Shown: positions 8,318 through 18,310 of the stretch, one piece after another | Layout of the letters: each line of letters begins with the position of its first letter | Position numbering within the stretch: the first letter of the stretch is position 1 | Source: Pseudomonadales bacterium | GTDB lineage: Bacteria > Pseudomonadota > Gammaproteobacteria > Pseudomonadales > Ketobacteraceae | Assembly (NCBI GenBank): GCA_002701845.1 | Contig: NZXG01000055.1 | Coordinates: 1-64,000, forward strand | Direction of reading: 5' to 3' | DNA length: 64,000 nt | The notes under the pieces: generated by a model | What the model was told of the DNA's origin: nothing | Database searches by the model: none | The model's input: only the letters and a program-made list of their open reading frames with translations | Position numbers and translations under genes: made by a program

Positions 8318-11300
8318 TCAACTGCCGGTGACAGAATCCTGCGTTCCGCCCCAGGTTAGGCGCTGGCGCACCAGTTGATACAGGGCCGGGACGAAGAATA
8401 TGGCCAGCACCGTGGCGGCAATCATGCCGCCCACTACTCCGGTGCCGATGGCCTGGCGGCTGGCACTGCCGGCGCCGGTACTGAGTGCCAGGGGCAGCAC
8501 CCCAAAGGTGAAGGTCAGGGACGTCATCAGAATCGGGCGCAGGCGCATGCGGCAGGCTTCGATAATGGCCTGGGTCATGCTTACTCCCCGCTGCTCCCGC
8601 TCGCGGGCGAATTCCACGATCAGGATGGCATTCTTGGCGGTGAGGCCGATGATAACAATGAGCCCCACTTTGAAAAACACGTCGTTGGGCATGCCCCGCA
8701 CGTAAACCGCCGCCAGTGAACCCAGTATGCCCAGGGGCAGTGCCAGCAATACCGACACCGGCACCGACCAGCTTTCATACAGCGCCGCCAGACACAAATA
8801 GATCACCAGCACCGACAATGCGAACAGGGCCGGCGCCTGGGCTTCGGAGGGGATTTCTTCGTAGCTTACCCCGGCCCACTCGAAGCCAAAGCCCGGTGGT
8901 AACCTGGCTGCCAGCGCCTCCATTTCCGCCATGGCCTCGCCGGAACTGACCCCGGGGGCCGCCTGGCCCCCCAGCTTCATGGCCGGCACCCCGTTGTAAC
9001 GGGACAGGTTGGGGGAGCCCATGTCCCACTCCAGGGTGGCAAAGGCACTGAAGGGCACCATCTCCCCGGCCCGGTTACGCACCCGCCATTGCAGAATATC
9101 CTCCGGCAGCATCCGGTCCGGGGCGTCACCCTGCACGATGACCTTCTGCACCTGGCCCTGATTAACAAAGTCGTTGACGTATTCCGAGCCCATGGCGGTG
9201 CTTAACGTATGGTTGACCTGCGCGATGTCCAGACCCAGGGCCCGGGCTTTTTCCCGGTCGATCTCCACCCGCAGCTGCGGGGTGTCCTCCAGGCCTTCCG
9301 GACGCACGTTTTGCAATTTATCGCTTTGCATGGCCATGCCCAGCATCTGATTGCGGGCCGCCAGCAGTTTGGTATGACCCTGGCCACTGAGATCCTGCAG
9401 TTGGAATTCAAAACCGCCGGCGGTGCCCAGTTCCGGGATGGCGGGGGGATTGAGAGGAAACACCATGGCGTCGCGAATCCCGGACAGGGCGCCCCAGGCC
9501 CGGCCCAGGATGGCATCCAGTTGCTGCTCCGGGCGCTGACGCTGATCCCAGGGCTTCAGGCGCACAAAGGCGATACCGGTATTCTGGCTGCTGCCGAAAT
9601 AGCTGAAACCCGCTACCGCCACCACGTCCTCCACGTTGGGCTCCTGTTGCAGGAAGTAATTTTCCATTTGCCGCAGTACCGCCTCGGTGCGCTGCTGGGT
9701 GGCACCGGCCGGCAATTGCACAATGGTGGCAAAATAGCCCTGATCCTCTTTCGGCACAAAAGCCGTTGGCAAACGAATGGCAAAATAACTGACCCCCGCC
9801 ACCAGGATCAAATACACCAGCAGCAGTCGGCCGGAACGCTGCAGTAGATAGCCCACGCTGTTCTGGTAGCGGTGGGTGGCGGTTTCAAACAGCCGGTTGA
9901 AACCACCGAAAACACCACCCCGGGTGGTCATGGTGTGTGGCTTCAACAACGTAGCACACAGCGCCGGGGTCAGGCTCAGGGCCAGAAATGCCGACAGCAG
10001 TATAGAGATAATCAGGGCCATGGAAAACTGCCGGTAAATGGCGCCCACTGACCCGCTGAAGAACGCCATGGGAATAAACACCGCCACCAGTACCACGGTG
10101 ATACCGACAATGGCGCCGGTAATCTGGCTCATGGCTTTTTCGGTGACCTGCCGTGGGGGCAGACCTTCCTCGCGCATGATCCGCTCCACGTTTTCCACCA
10201 CCACAATGGCGTCGTCCACCAGAATGCCAATGGCCAGCACCAGTCCGAACAGGGTCAGTACATTGATGGAAAACCCAAGCCACCGCATGCCAATAAAGGT
10301 GCCAACAATGGCCACCGGCACCACCAGAGCGGGAATCAACGTGGCGCGCCAGTTCTGTAAGAACACGAACATGACCGCGAACACCAGCAGCATGGCCTCA
10401 AACAGGGTTTGCACCACCTCGGAAATTGAGATACGCACAAAATCGGTGGTATCGTAGGGGGCGTCCCATTCCATACCCGGGGGGAAAAACTCTGACAACT
10501 GATCCATGCGTTCCTTGATCAGTTCCGCGGTCTCCACTGCATTGCCCGAGGGGGACAGCTTCACCGCGATACCCGCCGCCGGTTGACCGTTGAGGAAGGC
10601 GGCCGGGGTATAGCGTTCGCCCCCCAGCTCCACCCGGGCCACGTCCTTCAGTAGTACCCGGCCTCCGTTCTCGTTGACCTTCAACAGAATCCGTTCAAAT
10701 TCCGCGACGTTGCTCAGCCGGCTGTCGGTGACTACGTTGGCGTTGAGCATCTGGCCCCGGGGTACGGGCAGGCTGCCCAGTTCCCCGGCGGCCACTTCCA
10801 CATTCTGGGCTTCGATGGCGGCGGTCACATCCCTGGGTGTCAGATTGAAGGCGGTCAGACGAATGGGGTCCAGCCAGATGCGCATGGCGTACTCGGTGCC
10901 GAACACCAGGGCCTCACCCACACCTTTTAGACGCCGCAGTTCATCCACCACCCGGGTGTGGGCGTAGTTGCCCAGGTCGATGGCGTCCATGGAGGCGTCG
11001 GCGGAGCGCAGGGCCAGAATCATCATGAAATTGCGGGTGGCTTTCTGTACGCTGACACCCTGACGACGCACCGGCTCGGGCAGTCTTGCCTCCACCTGTT
11101 TGACCCGGTTGTTCACCTCCACCAGAGCCACATCGAAGTCCACCTCCGGATCAAAGATCACGAACACCTCGGCGCTGCCGTTGGCGCTGCTGGAGGAGGA
11201 CATGGATTGCAGCCCTTCGAGACCGTTCATCTCCTGCTCGATGATGGCGGTGACTGTCTCTTCCATGGTTTCGGCGGAGGCGCCCGGGTAAGCGGCGCTC

Positions 11301-11434
11301 ACCCGTACCGTGGGCGGGGCAATGCTGGGGTACTGGGTCACGGGCAGTTGCTGCAGGCTGAGGCCGCCCCCCAGCAGCAGCAACAGGGCGATCACGCAGG
11401 CGAAAACCGGCCGGTGGGTAAAGAATCGCGCCAT
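8318..11434 (-). CDS. RND multidrug efflux pump inner-membrane subunit (AcrB/MexB type)
   Basis: The 1038-residue protein is the normal length of HAE1-family RND pumps. It starts with the classical MARFFTHRPVFACVIALL, has two sets of six transmembrane segments with large periplasmic loops, and contains the proton-relay Asp-Asp pair in ILVDDAIVVVENVER near residue 405 and the expected KNAILIVEFA in the second half. It extrudes hydrophobic compounds from membrane and periplasm using proton motive force. It lies 6 bases downstream of the membrane-fusion gene in one operon. No outer-membrane channel gene is adjacent, so a TolC encoded elsewhere is presumably used. Confidence 0.95.
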   Translation of the reverse strand: MARFFTHRPVFACVIALLLLLGGGLSLQQLPVTQYPSIAPPTVRVSAAYPGASAETMEETVTAIIEQEMNGLEGLQSMSSSSSANGSAEVFVIFDPEVDFDVALVEVNNRVKQVEARLPEPVRRQGVSVQKATRNFMMILALRSADASMDAIDLGNYAHTRVVDELRRLKGVGEALVFGTEYAMRIWLDPIRLTAFNLTPRDVTAAIEAQNVEVAAGELGSLPVPRGQMLNANVVTDSRLSNVAEFERILLKVNENGGRVLLKDVARVELGGERYTPAAFLNGQPAAGIAVKLSPSGNAVETAELIKERMDQLSEFFPPGMEWDAPYDTTDFVRISISEVVQTLFEAMLLVFAVMFVFLQNWRATLIPALVVPVAIVGTFIGMRWLGFSINVLTLFGLVLAIGILVDDAIVVVENVERIMREEGLPPRQVTEKAMSQITGAIVGITVVLVAVFIPMAFFSGSVGAIYRQFSMALIISILLSAFLALSLTPALCATLLKPHTMTTRGGVFGGFNRLFETATHRYQNSVGYLLQRSGRLLLVYLILVAGVSYFAIRLPTAFVPKEDQGYFATIVQLPAGATQQRTEAVLRQMENYFLQQEPNVEDVVAVAGFSYFGSSQNTGIAFVRLKPWDQRQRPEQQLDAILGRAWGALSGIRDAMVFPLNPPAIPELGTAGGFEFQLQDLSGQGHTKLLAARNQMLGMAMQSDKLQNVRPEGLEDTPQLRVEIDREKARALGLDIAQVNHTLSTAMGSEYVNDFVNQGQVQKVIVQGDAPDRMLPEDILQWRVRNRAGEMVPFSAFATLEWDMGSPNLSRYNGVPAMKLGGQAAPGVSSGEAMAEMEALAARLPPGFGFEWAGVSYEEIPSEAQAPALFALSVLVIYLCLAALYESWSVPVSVLLALPLGILGSLAAVYVRGMPNDVFFKVGLIVIIGLTAKNAILIVEFAREREQRGVSMTQAIIEACRMRLRPILMTSLTFTFGVLPLALSTGAGSASRQAIGTGVVGGMIAATVLAIFFVPALYQLVRQRLTWGGTQDSVTGS

Positions 11435-11440
11435 GGTGGG

Positions 11441-12610
11441 TTATCCCTGCTGCTTGGTATCTGCGGTGACCGGCCGCACCCTGGCACCCGGCCGGGCTTT
11501 CTGCAGCCCTTCCACAATGATCTGTTCGCCCCCCTGCAATCCCTCCCGGATGACCCAACGATCCCCCTGGGCCCGGCCCAGGGTGACCGGCAGGGGAACG
11601 ACTTTGCCATCCTGCTGTACCGACAGCACTTTGTCGCCCTCGGCGTCCCGTAGCAGCGCCCGTTGGGGTACCGTCAGGGCCTGTTGCAGTTGCGCCTGTT
11701 CCAGGCTTACCCGCACAAACATGCCCGGCAGCAACAGCCGATCCGGATTGGGCAGCTCCGCCCGCAGCAATACTTCCCCGGTGCCCGGGTCCACTACCAT
11801 TTCCGAAAACAGAAGCTTGCCGGTTTCCGGGTAGGGCGTGCCGTCTTCCATCAGCAGCGTCAGTCGTGCCGGTTCCGCAGCGGCATCCTGCTGCTGGCGG
11901 GTTTGACGCAGGCGCAACAACTCCCCGGCAGACTGGGTGAAGTTCACGTAAATGGGGTCTAGCTGCTGGATAGTGGCCAGGTGGGTGGCTTCGTTTTTGC
12001 CCACCAGGGCCCCCTCGGTTACCAGGGCGCGGCCGATGCGACCGCTGATGGGCGCTCGCACGCTGGCGTAATCCAGGGCAATTCGGGCATGGGCCACGGC
12101 TGCCACCGCCGCCGCCACATCGGCCTCGGCCTGTTGCGCCACGGCGAAGGCTTCGTCGTACTGCTGCTGGCTCACAGCCTTGCGTTCCAGCAGATTCTCA
12201 AATCGTTGTTGTTTCAGGTTGGCCTGGTGGCGGTCAGCCCGGGCCCGGGCCAGGCTGGCTTTGGCGGCATCCAGGTCCGCCTGCAATACCGCCGGATCAA
12301 TCTGAAACAACACATCACCGGCTTTAACTTCACCGCCTTCGGTGAACCGGCGCTGTTGAATGATGCCTTCCACCCGGGCGCGGACTTCAGCGGTGCGCAG
12401 GGCCTGGATCCGCCCCGGCAGGGTACTGGTAATCACCAAGTCCCGGGGCTTGACCTGTTCCACCAGGACCTCCGGAGGCGGTGGCTGGCGCGCGCCGCTG
12501 GCTTCCGCCTCGGAGGTGTTGTTGCAGCCCGCCAGCAGGGAGACGGCAAGCAGACAGATCCCGCCGCAAAGGCCGGGACCAGAGGGTAACAGCTTAATAA
12601 ACCTCAACAA
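11441..12610 (-). CDS. RND efflux periplasmic adaptor lipoprotein (AcrA/MexA type)
   Basis: The 389-residue membrane fusion protein has a lipoprotein signal (LLAGC near residue 29), a barrel-sandwich/lipoyl region flanking a long helical hairpin (about 95-165), and the typical SVRAPISGRIGRALVTEGAL segment. It bridges the RND pump with an outer-membrane channel. It is the first gene of a two-gene operon divergent from a TetR repressor, with a candidate operator in the 110-bp gap. The architecture is entirely normal. Confidence 0.95.
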   Translation of the reverse strand: MLRFIKLLPSGPGLCGGICLLAVSLLAGCNNTSEAEASGARQPPPPEVLVEQVKPRDLVITSTLPGRIQALRTAEVRARVEGIIQQRRFTEGGEVKAGDVLFQIDPAVLQADLDAAKASLARARADRHQANLKQQRFENLLERKAVSQQQYDEAFAVAQQAEADVAAAVAAVAHARIALDYASVRAPISGRIGRALVTEGALVGKNEATHLATIQQLDPIYVNFTQSAGELLRLRQTRQQQDAAAEPARLTLLMEDGTPYPETGKLLFSEMVVDPGTGEVLLRAELPNPDRLLLPGMFVRVSLEQAQLQQALTVPQRALLRDAEGDKVLSVQQDGKVVPLPVTLGRAQGDRWVIREGLQGGEQIIVEGLQKARPGARVRPVTADTKQQG

Positions 12611-12666
12611 TTTGGTTCTCCGATCAGGGTATTACTGGCTTATTTCCCAGCAGGATAATATGCAAT

Positions 12667-12682
12667 CATACATTCATGTATG
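12667..12682. promoter_or_regulatory. AcrR-like palindromic operator between pump operon and repressor
   Basis: CATACAT-TC-ATGTATG is an inverted repeat with 7-bp arms around a 2-base centre. Read on the minus strand, the surrounding sequence closely resembles the known E. coli AcrR operator, which has paired TACATACA and GAATGTATG elements. It immediately precedes a TATAAT (12683-12688), the likely -10 of the tetR gene, so bound repressor would block its own promoter and probably that of the pump operon. Binding is inferred from position and similarity. Confidence 0.7.
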
Positions 12683-12720
12683 TATAATCAAAAGTCAGTA
12701 TAGCTGATGCTTATCAAAAA

Positions 12721-13359
12721 ATGGTCAGAAAAACCCGGGAAGCGGCCCTGGAAACCCGCAATGCCCTGTTGGATACCGCGGAGCTGGTGTTCAGCGAGAA
12801 AGGGGTATCCGCCACCACCCTGGCGGACATTGCCAGCGCCGCCGGGGTCACCCGTGGCGCCATCTACTGGCATTTTAAAAACAAGGCGGACCTGTTTGAC
12901 GCCATGTGCGATCGGGTGCGGCTGCCGCTGGAGGAAATCACCGCCGCCAGCGCGGAAGACGAGGTGGCAGACCCCCTGGCGGCACTGTTGGGCAATCTGG
13001 AGTACCTGTACCACAAGGTGACTACCGACGAGCATTTCTACCGGGTGTTCGATGTACTTTTCAACAAGTGCGAGTTCGTGGATTCCCTGGGGCCTATTGT
13101 GGAACGGGATACCCGGGTGCGGGAGCAGTTCCGCCTGCGTATTCAGCGAATCTTCAGCAACGCCGTGCAACGGGGATTGTTGCCGGCGGATACGGATGTG
13201 GCGTTGGTGGTGAATGCCTACATGGCCTATTCCAAGGGGATTTTGCGCAACTGGTTGCTGGAACCCGGAGCTTTCGACCTGCATCGCGACGGCACCCGGA
13301 TGGTGGCGGCTTTCATGGAAAGTCTGCGCACTAGCGATGCGTTTCGCCAGCTCGGGTGA
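12721..13359 (+). CDS. TetR/AcrR-family repressor of the divergent efflux operon
   Basis: The 212-residue protein has an N-terminal TetR helix-turn-helix (about residues 12-58; TTLADIASAAGVTRGAIYWH and HFKNKADLFDAMCD are diagnostic of the AcrR/TtgR/MtrR branch) and a C-terminal ligand-binding domain matching the TetR_C_2 type. Its divergent position from acrAB-like genes and the palindrome just upstream of its own -10 indicate drug-inducible autorepression and pump repression. Its 3' end overlaps the 3' end of the convergent P-type ATPase gene by 29 bases. Confidence 0.93.
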   Translation: MVRKTREAALETRNALLDTAELVFSEKGVSATTLADIASAAGVTRGAIYWHFKNKADLFDAMCDRVRLPLEEITAASAEDEVADPLAALLGNLEYLYHKVTTDEHFYRVFDVLFNKCEFVDSLGPIVERDTRVREQFRLRIQRIFSNAVQRGLLPADTDVALVVNAYMAYSKGILRNWLLEPGAFDLHRDGTRMVAAFMESLRTSDAFRQLG

Positions 13360-16012
13360 GCCATTTCTCCAGTTCCACCACCACCAGAATCAGACTGGCG
13401 CCCAGTACGATTGCCCCCCATTGGGGCAGCGTGGGCGCCTGGGCCTGGAATACCTCCCGCAGCCCGGGCAGGTAATTGAACATCAGCTGCAGGGCCAGCA
13501 CCACCAGCACGGCGATCCATACCGGGGCGCCCCCCACCGGATCCGGGCTGCGCCACAATGGGGTTTGAGTACGACAATTGAACAGGTAAAAGATCTCGTA
13601 GAACACCAGCGTATTGACCGCAATGGTGCGGGCCTGCTCCACACCGGCTCCGGCCTCCAGCGACCAGAAGAACAGGCCGAACACCAGCAGAGTCCCCAGC
13701 CCTCCCACGAACAGTATCCGCCGCAGCACCAGGCGGGTGATCAGCCCCTGGCGGGAGGGTCGTGGCCGCCGGGCCATGGTGGCGGGTTCACCGGGCTCGA
13801 AACTGAGGGCCAGGGCCAGAGTAATGGCCGTGATCATATTCACCCACAGAATTTGGGCCGGGGTGATGGGCAATACCAGTCCGAACAGGATGGCCACGGT
13901 GATGACGCTGGCCTCCGCCAGGTTGGTGGGTAGAATGAACAGGATGGCCTTGACGATGTTGTCATAGACAGTGCGGCCTTCCCGCACCGCCGCCACGATG
14001 GTGGCGAAGTTGTCGTCAGTGAGCACAATATCACTAGCATCGCGGGCGGCGTCGGTGCCCTTGTTGCCCATGGCGATGCCAATATCCGCCTTTTGCAGTG
14101 CCGGAGCGTCATTGACCCCGTCCCCGGTCATGGCCACCACCCGGCCTTGTTGCTGCAGCGCGTCAACAATGCGCAGTTTATGGGCGGGGCTGGTACGGGC
14201 ATAGACATCGCAGTCCTGGATCTGTTGCGGCAGCTCAGCGTCCGGTAACTGGTCCAGCGCCGCGCCGGTGAGTACCGGTTTCGTGTTCAGACCCAGCTGG
14301 TCAGCGATGGCGGTGGCGGTATGAGGGTTATCCCCGGTGATCATCTTCACCCGGATGCCGGCTGCCTGGCACTGACGAATGGAGTCCACCGCCTCCTGGC
14401 GGGGGGGATCGGTGATGCCCACCAGGGCCACCAGAATCAGGTTCTGTTCCGCGTCACGGTGAGTCAGCTCCGCCATGGGGGGCACTTCCCGGTAGGCCAG
14501 AGCCATGACCCGCAAACCCTGTTTGGCCAGGGTCACAATGGCTGTTTCCCAGTATTCGGTATCCAGTGGCTCCACCCCCCTGACCCCCAGTTGGGCGCGG
14601 CACAATGGCAGCAGCCGGTCGGGGCCCCCTTTCACCAGGATCTGATGATGGCCCTCGTGATCGTGATGCAGGGTGGCCATGTAGCGCCGCTCGGACTCGA
14701 ACGGCAGCAGATCAGTGCGGGGCCACGCCTGCTTTAACTGCGTCAGGTCCAGGCGGGTTTTCAGGGCCAGGCTGATCAGGGCCCCTTCCGTGGGATCGCC
14801 GCTTAACTGCCACTGGTCATCCTTGCGGTTCAGACTGGCGGAATTGCAGAGCCGGGCAATCCGTGCCACCTGGGCCAGCCGGTGATCCCGATCCGCCACC
14901 TGACTGTGGCCGTTCTGGTCTTCGATATCCCCGGCGTCGCCATAACCGGTGCCGGTGACCAGCAGGCTCTGATCCGCCAGCACCAGGCGGGTGGCGGTCA
15001 TTTCGTTGCGGGTGAGGGTGCCGGTTTTGTCGGAGCAGATCACCGCCACCGAGCCCAACACTTCCACTGAGGGCAGCTTGCGCACCAGGGCGTTGAGCCG
15101 GGCCATTTTCTGCACCCCCACCGCCAGGGTAATGGTGACCACCGCTGGCAGACCCTCGGGAATGGCTGCCACCGCAATGCCCACGGCCGCCTGAAACATG
15201 GTGATCAGGTCATAGTCCCGGGCCATCACCCCAAACAGCACAATCAGCCCCGCCAGCCCCATGATTAATATCGTCAGTTGCCGGGCGAAGACTTCCAGAC
15301 GGCGGGTCAACGGGGTTTTGGGGACCTCCGCGTGTTTTACCAGCTCGCCGATCTGGCCCAGTTCGGTGTTCACCCCGGTGTTGACCACCAGCCCCATGGC
15401 ACTGCCGTAGGTCACCAGGGTTCCCATGAAGCCCATGTTAGTGCGCTCCGCCAGGGGGGCGTCCGCCGCCACCGGCGCCTCCTGCTTGTTCACCGGCTGG
15501 GATTCTCCGGTGAGGGCGGCCTCATCGCAGCGCAGATCCTTCACCTGACACAGGCGCACATCCGCCGGCACCCGGTCACCGGATTGCAACAGGATCACGT
15601 CCCCGGGCACCAGTTCCTCGCTGTCCAGGGTCACCACCTGCTGGTCCCGCCACACTTGGCACTGGGTGCGTACCATGCTGTGAATGGCGCGCAGGGCGGC
15701 CTCTGCCTTGCCCTCCTGAACAAAGCCGATCACCGCATTAACCAGCACCACGCCAAAAATCACCAACGCGTCCAGGCCATGGTCCAGGGCCAGGGAGACA
15801 CAGCCACTCACCAGCAGTACATAGATCAGCACGTTGTGAAACTGGGCCAGAAACCGGCGCCAGGCGGGGCGGGGGGGTGCGTCGGGCAGGCGGTTGCGGC
15901 CGTAGCGGGCCTGCCGTGCCAGGGCTTCCGTCTGGCTCAGACCCTCCGGGTCTGTCTGTAGCTGTTGTATCAGTTCCCTGACAGTGTGCGAATGGAAGTC
16001 CACCATGTACAA
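13331..16012 (-). CDS. P2A-like cation-transporting P-type ATPase
   Basis: The 893-residue protein (initiator Met 1 or 3) has the N-terminal cation ATPase domain, the TGES actuator loop (AALTGESQPV), the phosphorylation motif CSDKTGTLT, the hinge TGDGVNDAPAL, and M4 with AAIPEGLPAVVT. These place it in the P2 group with calcium pumps such as PacL. In M6, where calcium pumps have Asn-x-x-Thr-Asp, this protein reads NMITAI, so the ion-ligating Asp is replaced by Ala. The transported ion is therefore uncertain. It is monocistronic, divergent from the hybrid kinase, and its 3' end overlaps the tetR gene tail to tail. Confidence 0.88.
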   Translation of the reverse strand: MYMVDFHSHTVRELIQQLQTDPEGLSQTEALARQARYGRNRLPDAPPRPAWRRFLAQFHNVLIYVLLVSGCVSLALDHGLDALVIFGVVLVNAVIGFVQEGKAEAALRAIHSMVRTQCQVWRDQQVVTLDSEELVPGDVILLQSGDRVPADVRLCQVKDLRCDEAALTGESQPVNKQEAPVAADAPLAERTNMGFMGTLVTYGSAMGLVVNTGVNTELGQIGELVKHAEVPKTPLTRRLEVFARQLTILIMGLAGLIVLFGVMARDYDLITMFQAAVGIAVAAIPEGLPAVVTITLAVGVQKMARLNALVRKLPSVEVLGSVAVICSDKTGTLTRNEMTATRLVLADQSLLVTGTGYGDAGDIEDQNGHSQVADRDHRLAQVARIARLCNSASLNRKDDQWQLSGDPTEGALISLALKTRLDLTQLKQAWPRTDLLPFESERRYMATLHHDHEGHHQILVKGGPDRLLPLCRAQLGVRGVEPLDTEYWETAIVTLAKQGLRVMALAYREVPPMAELTHRDAEQNLILVALVGITDPPRQEAVDSIRQCQAAGIRVKMITGDNPHTATAIADQLGLNTKPVLTGAALDQLPDAELPQQIQDCDVYARTSPAHKLRIVDALQQQGRVVAMTGDGVNDAPALQKADIGIAMGNKGTDAARDASDIVLTDDNFATIVAAVREGRTVYDNIVKAILFILPTNLAEASVITVAILFGLVLPITPAQILWVNMITAITLALALSFEPGEPATMARRPRPSRQGLITRLVLRRILFVGGLGTLLVFGLFFWSLEAGAGVEQARTIAVNTLVFYEIFYLFNCRTQTPLWRSPDPVGGAPVWIAVLVVLALQLMFNYLPGLREVFQAQAPTLPQWGAIVLGASLILVVVELEKWLTRAGETHR

Positions 16013-16100
16013 TCCCGATAGTCAGCATGATAGTCAGTGTGAAAATAATAAAGCGCGCGTATATAGCGGGCAATGACCCCAATCAGGAACGCAACACGCA

Positions 16101-18278
16101 ATGGAATGGGTAACCAAGCTTAAGCACGCCCTGTTTTTCGGGCCCCGGCGACAACGGCTGCCCGCCCGGTTCGATGAAGAGCTGCATTACCACGCCGGCT
16201 GGGTGTTGGTGTTCAGTTGCGTGATGTCGTTTACCTGGCTGGTGTATCTGCCGGTGGACCGCAAACTGCATCCGGATACCCCTGAACTGCTGTGGCTGCG
16301 GCTGGGGCTGGTGGCACTCAGTCTCATTGTGCTGCTGGCCCGCAGCCTGCCCTGGCTGCGCCAGCGCAGTCAGTGGCTGTTGACGCTCTGGGCCAGTTAC
16401 GGGCTGGCATCTGCCGGGGTGATCGCCGGTCTGACCGCGGTGGACCCTTCCTACGTGGCCGGTTTTATTCTGGTGCTCTGCATGGTGCCGATGGCGCCAC
16501 TGCGGCTGGGTTATGCCCTGTTTATTCTGGCGGCGGGCCTGGTGGGCTTTTTTGTCACCGCGTTTTCGCTAGCCGTGGATATGGGCAGTGCCCGCCTGCA
16601 ATACACCCTCAACGACATTATTGGCGCCTCCCTGGTGGTGACCTTCTTCATTTTCATGATGAACAGTTATCGTTACCGGCTGTGGAAGAACGCCCGCATC
16701 ATTGCCCGGGAGTCCCAGCAACGGGTGCAGCAGGCGGACCTGGAAAATCAGGCCAAAAGCCGCTTTATCGCCACCATGAGCCATGAAATCCGCACCCCCA
16801 TGAATGGCATTATGGGTATGGCGGAACTGCTGCAGACCACTCATCTGGACACCGAGCAGAAAAATTTCGTCAACGTGATCCATTACTCCGGCAAGGCCCT
16901 GCTCAATGTGATCAACGATATCCTGGATTATTCCCGGATTGAGGCCGGCCGGGTCACTCTGGAGAAAGTGGAGTTCGACCCTTACGAGCTGTTCGTGGAG
17001 GTGGCCTCCATCTTTCAGCCTTCGGCCCGCAAAAACGGGCTCGACTTCGTGGTGTGCGTGGATCCGGCCATCCCCCATCGCATCACGGGGGATCCGTCCC
17101 GTCTGCGGCAGGTGCTGCTGAACCTGATCGGCAACGCCTTCAAGTTCACCCGGGTGGGGCGGGTGGAGCTGCGGGTGGAGCTGGGGGCCGCCAGCGCCGA
17201 CGGTGGGCAATTGCTGTTTTCCGTGCTGGACACCGGCATCGGAATCTCCCAGGTGCAGCAGGCCACTCTGTTCAAGCCGTTTCAGCAGGCGGACAGCTCC
17301 ATCACCCGGGAATATGGCGGCAGTGGGCTGGGGCTGAGTATTTCCAAGTCCCTGGTGGAGCTGATGGGGGGGGATATCCGGGTGGACAGTGCGCCGCGCC
17401 AGGGTTCCACCTTTGAGTTTTCCATTGCCTACGAAGCGGCGGCGGAGTCCCCGGTGCCCTGGGCCCTGCGACAGCTGCAGGGGTTGCAGTTGCTATGGGT
17501 GGGGCGCCGTTCCCATTACGGCCTGGAAATGCGGCGGCATCTGACCCACTGGGGGGTCAGTATTCACTGTGAGCGGACGATTGCCAGCGCCCGCCAGCGC
17601 ATGCAGCGCAATGTGGAAGGGTTGGCGGCGGTGATACTGGATCTGGACAGCAGTTCGGACTGCACGGATCTGGAAATCGACCACTTGCAGGAAGAATGTC
17701 AGCTGCTGGCCATGAAGTGCATGATTCTGTCGGCGGAGGAATACTCCCGGCATCCGTTTCCGGTGCTGCATAAACCGGTGTGCGCGTTTCAATTCCCGCT
17801 GTTACTGGCCCAGGCGTTGGGTAAATTGGAGAATGGCAGCCGTGCCCGGCAGCTGGAGCGGCTGGGGGAGACCTTGTCCGGTTACTCGGTGCTGGTGGTG
17901 GAAGACAACGATGTGAATCAGAAGGTGATCGCCAGCATGTTACAGCGGCTGGGGGCCCGTTGCGTGCTGGCCCAGAACGGGCGTCAGGGCTGTGTGGAAT
18001 ACAGTAAGCGGCCGGCGGATTACGACGTGATCCTGATGGATTGCGAAATGCCGATCATGGGTGGAGAGGAAGCCAGCCGGCGAATTCGCCAGTGGGAGCA
18101 GGAGCAGGGTTGGGATCGCACACCAATCATTGCCCTCACCGCTCACGCCATGCGCGAACACGTGGCGTCCTGTCACGCGGCCGGGATGGACGATCACATC
18201 TCCAAACCGGTGGAGCTCAATCTGTTGCAGGAGAAGGTGTTGCGGGCCGTGGCGCCGGTGTTGCCGGCGGACACCTGA
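16101..18278 (+). CDS. Hybrid sensor histidine kinase / response regulator
   Basis: The 725-residue protein has an N-terminal membrane region of about six helices (residues 30-195) without a recognisable sensor domain. A HisKA dimerisation domain follows ([18 protein letters not shown], His about 228), then an HATPase_c domain with intact N, G1 and G2 boxes ([24 protein letters not shown]). A degenerate receiver-like stretch (about 455-570) precedes a complete receiver domain ([13 protein letters not shown] to [10 protein letters not shown]; phosphoacceptor Asp in ILMDCEMP about 646). The output partner, possibly an HPt protein, is not nearby. The ribosome binding site is weak. It is divergent from the P-type ATPase; a functional link is possible but unproven. 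Confidence 0.9.
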   Translation: MEWVTKLKHALFFGPRRQRLPARFDEELHYHAGWVLVFSCVMSFTWLVYLPVDRKLHPDTPELLWLRLGLVALSLIVLLARSLPWLRQRSQWLLTLWASYGLASAGVIAGLTAVDPSYVAGFILVLCMVPMAPLRLGYALFILAAGLVGFFVTAFSLAVDMGSARLQYTLNDIIGASLVVTFFIFMMNSYRYRLWKNARIIARESQQRVQQADLENQAKSRFIATMSHEIRTPMNGIMGMAELLQTTHLDTEQKNFVNVIHYSGKALLNVINDILDYSRIEAGRVTLEKVEFDPYELFVEVASIFQPSARKNGLDFVVCVDPAIPHRITGDPSRLRQVLLNLIGNAFKFTRVGRVELRVELGAASADGGQLLFSVLDTGIGISQVQQATLFKPFQQADSSITREYGGSGLGLSISKSLVELMGGDIRVDSAPRQGSTFEFSIAYEAAAESPVPWALRQLQGLQLLWVGRRSHYGLEMRRHLTHWGVSIHCERTIASARQRMQRNVEGLAAVILDLDSSSDCTDLEIDHLQEECQLLAMKCMILSAEEYSRHPFPVLHKPVCAFQFPLLLAQALGKLENGSRARQLERLGETLSGYSVLVVEDNDVNQKVIASMLQRLGARCVLAQNGRQGCVEYSKRPADYDVILMDCEMPIMGGEEASRRIRQWEQEQGWDRTPIIALTAHAMREHVASCHAAGMDDHISKPVELNLLQEKVLRAVAPVLPADT

Positions 18279-18310
18279 AGCGATGGCCGCCGGCGGACTG
18301 TGTGACAACA

